Origin: CBDCTM01 sp965222005
GTDB taxonomy: Bacteria > Bacteroidota > Bacteroidia > Chitinophagales > Saprospiraceae
Assembly: GCA_965222005.1 (NCBI GenBank)
Contig: OZ244935.1
Span: 1-64,000, forward strand
DNA: 64,000 bases
Direction of reading: 5' to 3'
Shown here: piece after piece, positions 51,348-61,300 of the stretch
Layout of the letters: every line of letters starts with the position of its first letter
Position numbering within the stretch: the first letter of the stretch is position 1
The notes under the pieces: generated by a model
Databases searched by the model: none
The model's input: only the letters and a program-made list of their open reading frames with translations
Told to the model about the DNA's origin: nothing
Position numbers and translations under genes: made by a program

Positions 51348-52226
51348 TTATCTACTTTTTAAGACCTCCTGCGCCACTACGATATTGTTGGTTCCTATAA
51401 ATTCGGGGGCTCTTTTAAGAGCCTCAAGCACCGAGCCGCGCGTTTGTACATCGTACAAAACCAGCCGGAATCCGGCCGCCTGTATTTCTTTTGCTCTTTG
51501 TGGGCTTACATCCTCATATTCCAACGCAAAACCGTACAAATCATTAGTATTTCCAATGACCAATAGCTGATCATCCGGCAAACTATGCCATACCAACACC
51601 CGCTGCAAATCCGGATTGAGCTGATACAGTTTTTGTTGCAAAGCTACGCTGGCAGATTCAATAATCACCCATTTTTCAGCATTAAAACGTTCGATCAAGC
51701 GGTTCAGCTTCCTGGCAAATCTTGCCAAAGAGGCCGCGCCGTCGGGCAGGCCCGCACATTTCTCAAACAACTTGACATCCAGCAGCAGGAAGGGGGGGAG
51801 GTTTCTGTCGAAAAAATACTGTAATACCTCTTCCAGTTTTACAAGCCGATGATCTTTGAATAGCTGGTTGCCAATATTTTGTCGGTATCGGCAATTGAGC
51901 AGTGCCCCTGCCAACTGTTCGTTTACACAGCCGTGGCAATCAGTAAGAGATGCCAGCTTCTCATCATGGTATAAGAAGAGCACCGAATCTGCACTCATTT
52001 GTACATCTACTTCTATCCCATCAGCACCAAAGCCCGCAATGGCCTTCTCAATGCTCTCAAAAGAATTGGCCGGCAGCTCAAGCCCGTTCACAGGAAAGCC
52101 ACTCCCTCCATGCCCGATAATGGCAACCTGGCCATTATTCAAATTATCAAGCGCCAGCCCGTCCACTTCATGGCATGCCAAATGAAGGCCCGCCAAGCAC
52201 ATCAGTATGTATATAAAATGCTTCAT
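51348..52226 (-). CDS. Glycerophosphodiester phosphodiesterase family lipoprotein
   Basis: 292 residues from the ATG at 52226; the longer frame to 52253 would spoil the signal peptide. The lipobox L-H-L-A-C places the lipidated Cys at 18. The GDPD TIM-barrel motifs are I-G-H-G-G-S-G with His39, G-I-E-V-D-V with Glu72 and Asp74, and Y-H-D with His87. The usual H-R-G is H-G-G here, so a conserved Arg is missing. The enzyme would hydrolyse glycerophosphodiesters or related phosphodiesters in the periplasm. It lies 16 bases after the upstream beta-barrel gene. Confidence 0.82.
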   Translation of the reverse strand: MKHFIYILMCLAGLHLACHEVDGLALDNLNNGQVAIIGHGGSGFPVNGLELPANSFESIEKAIAGFGADGIEVDVQMSADSVLFLYHDEKLASLTDCHGCVNEQLAGALLNCRYRQNIGNQLFKDHRLVKLEEVLQYFFDRNLPPFLLLDVKLFEKCAGLPDGAASLARFARKLNRLIERFNAEKWVIIESASVALQQKLYQLNPDLQRVLVWHSLPDDQLLVIGNTNDLYGFALEYEDVSPQRAKEIQAAGFRLVLYDVQTRGSVLEALKRAPEFIGTNNIVVAQEVLKSR

Positions 52227-52242
52227 TTTTTCAAAACAGTTT

Positions 52243-52830
52243 CTAAAACCCATAGCTCACAAAAGCCCTTATCAGGCTGCTAAAACCCGAAAAGTGATTG
52301 GTTTCAGATTCTCGTACATCAATATATTCCTCCAAATATCCCCCCAGGCCCAGGTGATTGCCGACCCACCAATGATCTGCCAAACGGAACAGGATGCCGT
52401 AGCCAGCATGAAATTCGTGGACACGGTTGAGGCCGCCGTCGCCCAGCTTTTGCGGATCATAAGGACGCCAAAAAGCAGCTTGATAATCCAGATTTGCAAA
52501 AGCTTTGAGGCGCCCCTTTTGCAGCCAGTTGAACCGATAGCCTGCCTGCAGGCCCAGCGGGCCCCTGGAAGGCAGATAACTATTACTAATCACCAGATGG
52601 GGGCCCACATACAACTCATGGCGGCGATACTTTAAAAGATACGCCAAATGTAACTTGAAGCCGACATAACTCAAGCTGCTTCCCAGCTCAACGGCCGATT
52701 GGAAAGGCTGAGTTTGCGGTTCCGGCTGTTGGGCCATCAATGGGCAGGCTGTTGTACCGGCCAGCCATACCAACAGCAGGACTACATGCCTGAAGTACTT
52801 CTTTGAGCCAGCCGATTGGATAAATTTCAT
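52243..52830 (-). CDS. Predicted outer membrane beta-barrel protein
   Basis: 195 residues. A signal peptide covers about 1-34 (V-V-L-L-L-V-W-L-A-G to L-M-A-Q). The rest alternates polar and hydrophobic residues in about eight short strands, rich in Tyr, Gly and aromatic girdle residues, and ends in R-A-F-V-S-Y-G-F with the C-terminal Phe typical of outer membrane barrels. No specific family was recognised. Passive porin-like or structural roles are equally possible. Confidence 0.65.
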   Translation of the reverse strand: MKFIQSAGSKKYFRHVVLLLVWLAGTTACPLMAQQPEPQTQPFQSAVELGSSLSYVGFKLHLAYLLKYRRHELYVGPHLVISNSYLPSRGPLGLQAGYRFNWLQKGRLKAFANLDYQAAFWRPYDPQKLGDGGLNRVHEFHAGYGILFRLADHWWVGNHLGLGGYLEEYIDVRESETNHFSGFSSLIRAFVSYGF

Positions 52831-52871
52831 GTAGGGTCAGTTAAAGAATAAATCTGTGCAAAGGTTGCAAT

Positions 52872-53870
52872 TTACCGCGTCTTTCCATCCTTTTTAAAAC
52901 GCTTCCGTCGTGCAGCTATTTCATCGATGATCTGATGCGCCAGTACCATAGCACGATGCGCTTCCTGCAGGCTTACAGCAGGTTCGCCGCCTTGGAGTAT
53001 GCAATCCACAAAGGATTGTAATTCCATTTGGATAGCATTCCCTTCCTCCGTTTCGGCGAGCTGCATTTGCAAAAGTTTTTTGCCCGATTTGGTTGACAGC
53101 TCCATAGCTTCATCAGCAGGAGGCGCATTGGGATCGGCAGCATCAAAGAGGCGGATGATTTGTGCTTCGTGCTTCAAAAAGTCAAGACTGATATAGGCGT
53201 CCTGCTGAAAAAGCCGCAGTTTTCGCATCTGTTTTATCGAAATTCTACTGGCCGTCAAATTGGCCACACAGCCATTGTCAAACTCAACGCGGGCATTGGC
53301 AATATCGGGCGTATCGCTCACTACCGCTACTCCGCTGGCACGCACAGATGTGACTTTGGCCTCCACCAGGCTGAGCAAAATATCGAGGTCGTGAATCATC
53401 AAATCCAATACCACCGACACATCGGTACCTCGCGGATTGAACAGCGCCAAGCGGTGGGCTTCAATAAACATTGGCTGTAGGGATATATCGCGCAGTGCCA
53501 GCAAAGCTGGATTGAAGCGCTCGACATGGCCGACCTGTACTTTGAGTTTTTTTGCCCGACTGAGCTGCAAAAGTGCTTCGGCCTCTTCGAGAAGGTGGGT
53601 TACCGGTTTTTCTATAAATACATGCTTTCCTTGCTGTAAGGCCAGCCGGGCGAGTTCGAAGTGGGTAATGGTGGGGCTTACAATATCTACTACATCTACT
53701 GCTTTCATCAAGGCAGTGGGACTGTTGAATCGGGGGAGTGTTGGCAGTTTTGAAGCCACTGCTTCATCGGGGTCGTAATATCCTATGAGCTGTGCTCCCG
53801 CCACCTGCTCGAGGCAGCGAAGGTGTATCTTTCCCAAATGGCCAGCTCCAAAAACACCTATTCGCAGCAT
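52872..53870 (-). CDS. Gfo/Idh/MocA family oxidoreductase
   Basis: 332 residues. The Rossmann loop G-V-F-G-A-G-H-L-G-K-I-H is near residues 5-16, the E-K-P motif in F-I-E-K-P-V near 90-95, and the second domain follows with V-Y-D-L-M-I-H-D-L-type D-L-M-I-H-D-L-D-I near 157-165, which holds the conserved His-Asp. NAD(P)-dependent oxidation or reduction of a sugar or sugar-like substrate is expected. In Bacteroidota, relatives with this D-L-M-I-H-D signature are often found near lipid A or UDP-sugar genes; a sugar nucleotide role is possible. Confidence 0.88.
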   Translation of the reverse strand: MLRIGVFGAGHLGKIHLRCLEQVAGAQLIGYYDPDEAVASKLPTLPRFNSPTALMKAVDVVDIVSPTITHFELARLALQQGKHVFIEKPVTHLLEEAEALLQLSRAKKLKVQVGHVERFNPALLALRDISLQPMFIEAHRLALFNPRGTDVSVVLDLMIHDLDILLSLVEAKVTSVRASGVAVVSDTPDIANARVEFDNGCVANLTASRISIKQMRKLRLFQQDAYISLDFLKHEAQIIRLFDAADPNAPPADEAMELSTKSGKKLLQMQLAETEEGNAIQMELQSFVDCILQGGEPAVSLQEAHRAMVLAHQIIDEIAARRKRFKKDGKTR

Positions 53871-53899
53871 ATTTAATCAATTCAAAGGCGCACGTAAGC

Positions 53900-54256
53900 T
53901 TACCTAAAATACATTAACACTGCCCCATACAAAGTGATGAGCGCAGTAAGCACGCTAACCATGCGGACTGAAAAGCGAAGGTAACGCATGAATGTCTCAA
54001 TGTCTTCCACATGATCGGGATATTGAGGAAAAATTTCCCGCTTCATTTTCTGCCGGTTCAGAATGTGCCGGGGCCCAAACTGTACCTCATCGCGAACCAG
54101 CCGCCGGTAGGCCTTCATCACTTTTATTCGGAAGTAGAGATTGAGGAAGACCACTGCTACAAACAAAATTACTACGGAAAACAATAAAATGGAGTACATG
54201 CTGCTTCTCGCTTTTTCGATGATCTCAAAGGTAAGGTACTTGGAAGCTTTCACCAA
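53900..54256 (-). CDS. Small membrane protein of unknown function (DUF6526-like or similar)
   Basis: 118 residues with two hydrophobic segments, about 20-42 and 96-115, and a basic middle (R-I-K-V-M-K-A-Y-R-R, N-R-Q-K-M-K-R). The start could also be the ATG at 54199, right before the first helix. No motif was recognised, and the DUF comparison is only a loose resemblance. It lies between the nitroreductase and Gfo/Idh genes in the same direction, with gaps of 28 and 29 bases. Confidence 0.6.
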   Translation of the reverse strand: MVKASKYLTFEIIEKARSSMYSILLFSVVILFVAVVFLNLYFRIKVMKAYRRLVRDEVQFGPRHILNRQKMKREIFPQYPDHVEDIETFMRYLRFSVRMVSVLTALITLYGAVLMYFR

Positions 54257-54284
54257 AAAGCTCGATGAATATAGCTACTGATGG

Positions 54285-54869
54285 CTAGCCTCTCCACAGG
54301 CCGTTGAACACAAATTGGCTCTGCTCATGTCGGGTGCGGGCACTTATTTCCCGCTCTCTTAGCTCAAGGGGCAGGCTGGCAGCATCGCCCATATAGCCGA
54401 TGGCCAATATCAATACCGGCTCGAAAGGCGCTTTGATCTGATAGGCCTGGAGGACTTGTTTTTCGTTGAAGCCAGCCATTTGATGGATGTGCAAGCCCAG
54501 TGCCGTTGCCTGTAAGCTGAGCATGGCAACTGCCGCGCCTACATCATACAAGGCATGGCGGTTGGGGCGCTCGTTACCGGAAAAGGTGGTTCGTGCCACT
54601 ACTATGACCAGTACCGGTGCGCGGCTTGCCCAGGGCTGATTACCTGGCGAAAGGCTGGCTGCAATTTTATCGAAGGCAACGGGGTCCGACCGGGTCGCAT
54701 AGATGAAACGCCAGGGTTGCTCATTGTAAGAAGAGGGCGCCCAGCGAGCTGCTTCAAACAAGGAGCGCAACTGTTGATCGTCGAGGGGCCGGTCGGAAAA
54801 AGCGCGGGGGCTCCAACGCTTGCTGATCAATTCGTGAATGGGGTAGGAAATTTTGGCCAAAGGCTTCAT
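54285..54869 (-). CDS. Nitroreductase family protein
   Basis: 194-residue FMN-dependent nitroreductase-like protein. The FMN phosphate-binding R-W-S-P-R-A-F near residues 18-24, A-R-W-A-P-S-S-Y-N-E-Q-P-W-R-F near 41-55 and the C-terminal I-L-A-I-G-Y-M-G-D are the family landmarks. It reduces nitro compounds, quinones or similar acceptors with NAD(P)H; the physiological substrate is unknown. It is the first gene of a run of minus-strand genes down to 48903, though gaps vary. Confidence 0.9.
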   Translation of the reverse strand: MKPLAKISYPIHELISKRWSPRAFSDRPLDDQQLRSLFEAARWAPSSYNEQPWRFIYATRSDPVAFDKIAASLSPGNQPWASRAPVLVIVVARTTFSGNERPNRHALYDVGAAVAMLSLQATALGLHIHQMAGFNEKQVLQAYQIKAPFEPVLILAIGYMGDAASLPLELREREISARTRHEQSQFVFNGLWRG

Positions 54870-55363
54870 TGAAAGGCTTAATTTTGAACAAGAGAATATC
54901 AGAAACCTGAAATTAGTACTTTAAAAATAAAGTCACATTATTTATTTTCATTTTTATAAAATTTTACACAACAATTATTTACAAATTAAGTATAACAACA
55001 TGTGACGCCAGCGTATTGCTGTACACACTCTTCTTTTTTTCATCCCACTAACCGATTTTAGAGCCACTGAGGCATTCACTTGTGCCTCTCCACTCAAACT
55101 GTTGCCCTGCTTATACTGCGGCAACAGGTGCAACTATTTTTTAGCAAAAAGATTACTTACCCTAATCAAAAACTTCAGTAGCTAAACAGCTGCTTGTGGT
55201 TGAGGTGATCCTAAAATTCGGTTTCTCTCTTTCGAGCGTAGCCACTGGCACTCAAGTACTGCTTAGCCACTAGTAAATATCCAGCCAACAGGCTTAACCC
55301 CCTGTCCGGCTCTGAGAATTTATACACTTACATAACCATTTTCAAAGCAGTAAACCAAAAATC
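54870..55363. other. 494-base divergent intergenic region with one hairpin
   Basis: No gene is visible. The left half (54890-55000) is very AT-rich. TGTTGCC (55100-55106) and GGCAACA (55120-55126) can pair around a 13-base loop, without a following T-run. The region must hold the promoter of the giant repeat gene, but no convincing TTG-N19-TAnnTTTG was found. Confidence 0.4.
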
Positions 55364-58300
55364 ATGAAAAACTCGACCCTCGCATTCCTTGCTCGTTTTG
55401 GATGTTTGCTCCTCTCCTCATTATTTGTCAACATCACTGCCACCAAAGCTCAGTGCTATATGGTGTGCAACAACAATGTGCCCGTCAGCCTGGATGAAAA
55501 TTGTGAGGCTGTTATTTTGCCCGACGACATCCTTGAGGGCTTTGAGACCACCCCCTGTGAAGGGCCCTTTATTATAGAAATATACGATCTCGACGACAAC
55601 CTCATCCCCACCAGCCCTATGGTCAACGGAGATCATATTGGCCAAACACTCACCGTCCATGCCATCGATGGTGAATCCACCAATTATTGCTGGGGTACCA
55701 TCCTGGTGGAAGACAAAATGGCGCCCGTCATGACCAATTGTGAGCCGTTGGCGCTGCCCTGCACCGTTGATCCGCAGCCCATGGCAGGCCAGCCCTTCAT
55801 CGGATCGACTGGCTATGCCAGGTTTCCTTCAAGGGGTATCGGGCCCCATGTGAGCACTATCAGTGAGAGCTTTTGGGTAGATCTGCCGGACAATGCCTTT
55901 ATCGTTGACGTCAATATTGTTTTGGAAATTGAACATTCAGCCTCAGAGCATTTGGATGTGTACCTTAGCAATCCGTCGGGCACAGTTGTAGAACTTGGAA
56001 CAGACCTGTGCGGTGCTTTCCCCAACTGGAGCGTAACCTTTGCGGATGACGCTCCCGTCCAAGCAGCTTCAGCCTGTAATGCAGCGGCCAATCCAACCCT
56101 TAGCGGCATCGTACAGCCGGAAGGACAACTTTCAGATTTTAACAATTTGCCCGCCAAAGGAGCCTGGACACTGAGCATCACCGACGATACCAATGGCGAT
56201 GGGGGTACATTGCATGGCATTTGGTTGACTATTGAATACATACTGCTGGCTGCGTATCAGCCGACCGCTACCGACAATTGCGGTACTGCTACGCTAACAC
56301 ACACCGATGCCATCACGCCCGGCACTTGCAATGATCCTTTTTCTCAAATCATTGACCGAACCTGGACGGCTACCGACCAGAGCGGCAATACTTCGCAATG
56401 CGTCCAAACCATTACTTTCAACCGACTGGCTCTGGGCGATGTGGTACTTCCGCCCGATTTTGATGGCATCAGCCTGCCGGCACTGTTGTGCGATGATAAA
56501 ACGCCCGGCAATCTCACCTCGCCCAACATTGGCTGGAATGCACTGTCCAATGGGCATCCTTCTCCTTATGATGCGTACTATCCGGCACCTAATGACCACA
56601 TCGTCAAATGGTACGGTACCGGCCTGCCTGTAGGTACCTGCGACAAAATTCAATACACTTACAATGATCAGCGCATCGAGATTTGCCCGGGTACCGGTAG
56701 CGATGCCTGCTTCAAAATATTGAGAACGTGGACGCTCACCGATTGGTGTACCGGAGAGGTGCGAACGGCTAGGCAGATCATCAAGGTAGCTGATAATGAG
56801 GCTCCTACGATTGAAGATATTGAAGATGTGACGATCGGAACGGACCCGCACAGCTGTCAGGCGACTTGGCTGGCCAGCCTCCCTACACTCCTCGACAACT
56901 GCAACCCGGCAGCTCAACTTTCCTACAGCCTGAACAGCAGCAGTGGTATCATTAGCCCGCTTGCCAACAACCGCTATCAGGTATCGGGGCTCAAATTGGG
57001 CATGCACATCATTACCTACACAGCCTCTGATTGCTGTGGCAATGAAGCCACCAAAACGATCAAGCTCACGGTAGTCGATAGCCAACCTCCAACCGCTGTT
57101 TGTGATGAGCATACTCAGATCATACTCACCATCGATGGCACTACCAAAGCTTTTGCCCACACCTTTGATGACCAGAGCCACGACAATTGTGGTCAGGTAT
57201 ATTTCAAGCTTGTCCGAATGGATGAGATGGATAGTAATGGCAATGGCATAAGGCCGGAAAGCGTATCGCAGGGCGACTGGGCATCCATTGCCTGCGACGC
57301 CGTCAATGGCGATGATGATGCCGGACAGCCAGGCTCGCAGAGCTATTTTGATGATTTTGCAAAATTCTGCTGCGATGATGCCGATGCTGACTTTGTGCAG
57401 GTTGTTTTCCGTACTTTCGACATTGACCCCGGAGCCGGGCCGGTGGATCCAACCCGCATGGAAGCGGGTGGCGATCTGTATGGCCGCTACAACGATTGTA
57501 TGGTCGAGGCCGTCATTGTTGACAAATCGCCACCCATCATCTCCTACCCTGATGATGTGACCCTTCTCTGCTATGAAGACTATCGAGACACCAGCCTCAC
57601 TGGTATGCCGGAGGTGTTCGACAATTGTGCGCTGGATACCACTTTTTTTGAAGATGATCCCGATCTCAATCCCTGCCAGGTCGGCAAAGTGACTCGTACC
57701 TGGACGGCCATTGATGGCAACGGTTTGTCGAAGAGTTGTACACAGATGATTACACTTATTGATACTACAGCGCCCATGATTTTCTTTCCGCCTGACACCG
57801 TCGTGGGTTGTGGTGAAAGCATGGAGCCTGATAGTACGGGTAGGGCATATGGCACCGATGACTGTTCGATATTGTATGTCAATTATAAAGATCTGCTTTT
57901 TGAATTTCCAGACTCCTGTACCCGCAAAATCTTGCGTACCTGGACAGTACTCGACTGGTGTACAGGCGAACAATGGACCGATTTGCAGGCTATCAAAGAA
58001 TTTGACCAACAGCCTCCGGTCATTGTTGGCGTGCCAAACGATACGCTGGTCGATTGCGATCAGGTTCCCCCTCCGCCCGCTATAGGTTCTGATTTGGTGG
58101 GAGAAGATAACTGTGACCGGGATGTGGACATCGATTTTGACGAAAACCGAATCGATGGAGATTGCCCCTACAATTACACCTTGCAACGCATTTGGACTGC
58201 TGAAGACAATTGTGGTAATGTAGCCGTTGATACTCAGATCATTAGCGTTGTAGATACTATAGCACCTGAAATTACAGGCCTTCCGGCTGATCTAACCCTG

Positions 58301-61300
58301 GAGTGCGATGAGCCAAACCCGCCTGCTGTTACTCCCACCGTTACCGACAATTGTAATCCCGATCCGCGACTCAGTTCCACAGAAAGTATGATGCCTGGCG
58401 ATTGTGAAGACAATTTCACTATTGTGCGAAGCTGGACGGCCACCGATACCTGTGGCAACAGCCGTACCGCGACGCAAACCATTACCTTTGACGATACCAC
58501 CCCCCCGGTCATTTCCGGCATACCGGCCAGTTTGACGCTGGAATGCGATGAAGCAGTACCTCCCAATGCCATGCCATCGGCCACCGATAATTGCGATCCG
58601 ATGCCAGTACTTTCGATGAGTGAGCAGCGCATCGATGGTAGTTGCGAAGACCAGTACACCATCATCCGCACTTGGATGGCTACTGATCGCTGTGGCAACA
58701 GCTCGACGAGGAACCAGCAAATAGTTTTTGAAGACACTACACCACCGGTGATTTCCGGTGTGCCTGCCAATCTTACGCTGGAGTGCGATGAGCCGGTACC
58801 GCCTGCCGCTACCCCCACCGCTACCGACAATTGTGATCCCGACCCCCATATCACTTTATCAGACGAATTGCTCCCGGGCAATTGCGACGACCAGTACACC
58901 CTTGTCCGTACCTGGACGGCCATCGACAATTGTGGCAATACCGCTCAGTTGAGCCAGCGCATTTCGGTGGAAGATACCACACCCCCGGTGATTTCCGGCG
59001 TGCCTGCCAATTTCACGCTGGAATGCGATGAGCCCATACCGCCTGGCACCACGCCCTCCGCTACCGACAATTGCGACCCCGATCCGGAGCTGACGATGGG
59101 TGAGCAGCGCATTGATGGAATTTGTGAAGGCAATTACACCATCGTTCGCAGCTGGACGGCCACCGACCGCTGTGGCAATAGCTCCAGTATGAGCCAGCAA
59201 ATTCATTTCGAGGATACGACGCCGCCAGTGTTGATAGGGGTGCCGGCTGACATTACTGCCGAGTGCGACAATGTTCCTTCTGCCGCTACCCTCACCGCTA
59301 CCGACAATTGTGATCCCGACCCCCATGTCACTTTATCAGACGAATTGCTCCCGGGCAATTGCGACGACCAGTACACCCTTGTCCGTACCTGGACGGCCAT
59401 CGACGATTGTGGCAATACCGCTCAGTTGAGCCAGCGCATTTCGGTGGAAGATACCACGCCCCCGGTGATTTCCGGCGTGCCTGCCAATCTCACGCTGGAA
59501 TGCGATGAGCCCATACCGCCTGGCACCACGCCCTCCGCTACCGACAATTGCGACCCCGATCCGGAGCTGACGATGGGTGAGCAGCGCATTGATGGAATTT
59601 GTGAAGACAACTACACCATCGTTCGCAGCTGGACGGCCACCGACCGCTGTGGCAATAGCTCCAGTATGAGCCAGCAAATTCATTTCGAGGATACGACGCC
59701 GCCGGTGTTGATAGGGGTGCCGGCTGACATTACTGCCGAGTGTATTGATAACTCCAATCCGGTAGTGACCGCCACAGACAACTGCGATCCGATGGTGGAA
59801 ATAAACATGACAACGACCTCTGCTGATCCATGTGTTGGCAATAATGTGCGCATACTGACCTGGACGGCCACCGATAATTGTGGTAATACCAGCACTACCT
59901 CACAGCAAATCACACTGGAAGACACTACCCCCCCAACGCTAACGGGCGTGCCGGATGATGTGACGGCGGAATGTGATGCCATCCCTCCCCGCATGGATCC
60001 TGTAGCAACGGATACCTGTAGTGGAGTACTGATCGTTTTTGAGGAAGAGCGACAGGATGGTCGGTGTGATAATGAATATTTGCTCATCCGCCGCTGGATG
60101 GCTACCGATGGCTGTGGCAATGTAGTTGTTGATTCGCAGCGTGTCAACGTAGTAGATACCACACCACCGGTTTTGTCGGGCATACCAAATGATACCACAG
60201 TGATATGTACTGAGGTACCCGACCCGCCTGAAATTGGCACAGAGATCACTGCTTCGGACAATTGTGATGCAATGGTGGACATCCGTGCAGAGGCGGATAC
60301 GCTGCCCGGCAATTGTGTCAACCAGTTTACCATTCGCCGTATTTGGGTAGCTACGGATGATTGTGAGAATGAGAGCCGCGATACGCAGCTCATCAACCTC
60401 ATCGATACGATACCGCCCATCATCAATGGCGTTCCCAATGATACTACCATTCTTTGCGATGCAGCCGTTCCGCCCTTCAATAGCCAAACGATAGGTACTA
60501 CGGACGTATGCACCAGCTTGGTGAGCATTAGCATCAAGGCAGATACGCTGGCTGGCCGCTGCGAAAACGAGTTTACGATTCAACGCATCTGGATTGCTAC
60601 GGATGATTGTGAAAATGAAAGCCGCGACACGCAGTTTATCCAAATCCTTGATACTATACCTCCGGTACTGGTCGGAGTGCCGGATGATGTGACGGTTTCC
60701 TGTGATGATGTTCCCGAACCGCCGAGCATTGGCGGGGAGATCACGGCTACTGACAATTGTGACGATCTGGTGGATATCAGCCTGGCAATGGACAGCCTGC
60801 CGGGCCGCTGCCCCAATGAATTTATTCTGCGCCGTATCTGGACGGCCATTGACAACTGCGACAACATGAGCCGGGATACACAGCTGATCCAATTGATTGA
60901 TACCATTCCGCCTGTCATTACTGGTGTTCCTGATGATATTGAAGTGCTTTGCGAGAGCGTTCCGCTGCCTCCGGATATTAGTACAATTGGTGCTACCGAC
61001 AATTGCGATCCTGATCCTGAGTTAAGCTTTGTAGCGGATACTTTACCGGGTAGCTGTACCTATGAATTTACTATCCGCCGCATCTGGATAGCTACCGATA
61101 CTTGTGACAATATGAGCCGCGATACCCAATTGATCAGCGTGATGGATACGCTGCCGCCGTTGCTGACGGGTGTGCCGGCCGATACGATGGTAGAATGTAG
61201 CGAAATACCGGATGCGCCGGTCATTGGCGCAGGCGTTGCGGCTACCGATAATTGCGATACGATGGTCGTCATCCAGTTGATCGTGGACAGCCTGCCGGGC

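Noticed and set aside
54870..55363. Riboswitch in the leader of the giant gene
   Set aside because: Only one simple hairpin was found, with no conserved riboswitch core that I can recognise.
56294..58186. Long open frame of 630 codons on the minus strand inside the giant gene
   Set aside because: It is opposite the HYR/Ig-like repeats, has low-complexity composition and no signal or domain; its length follows from codon bias of the real gene.
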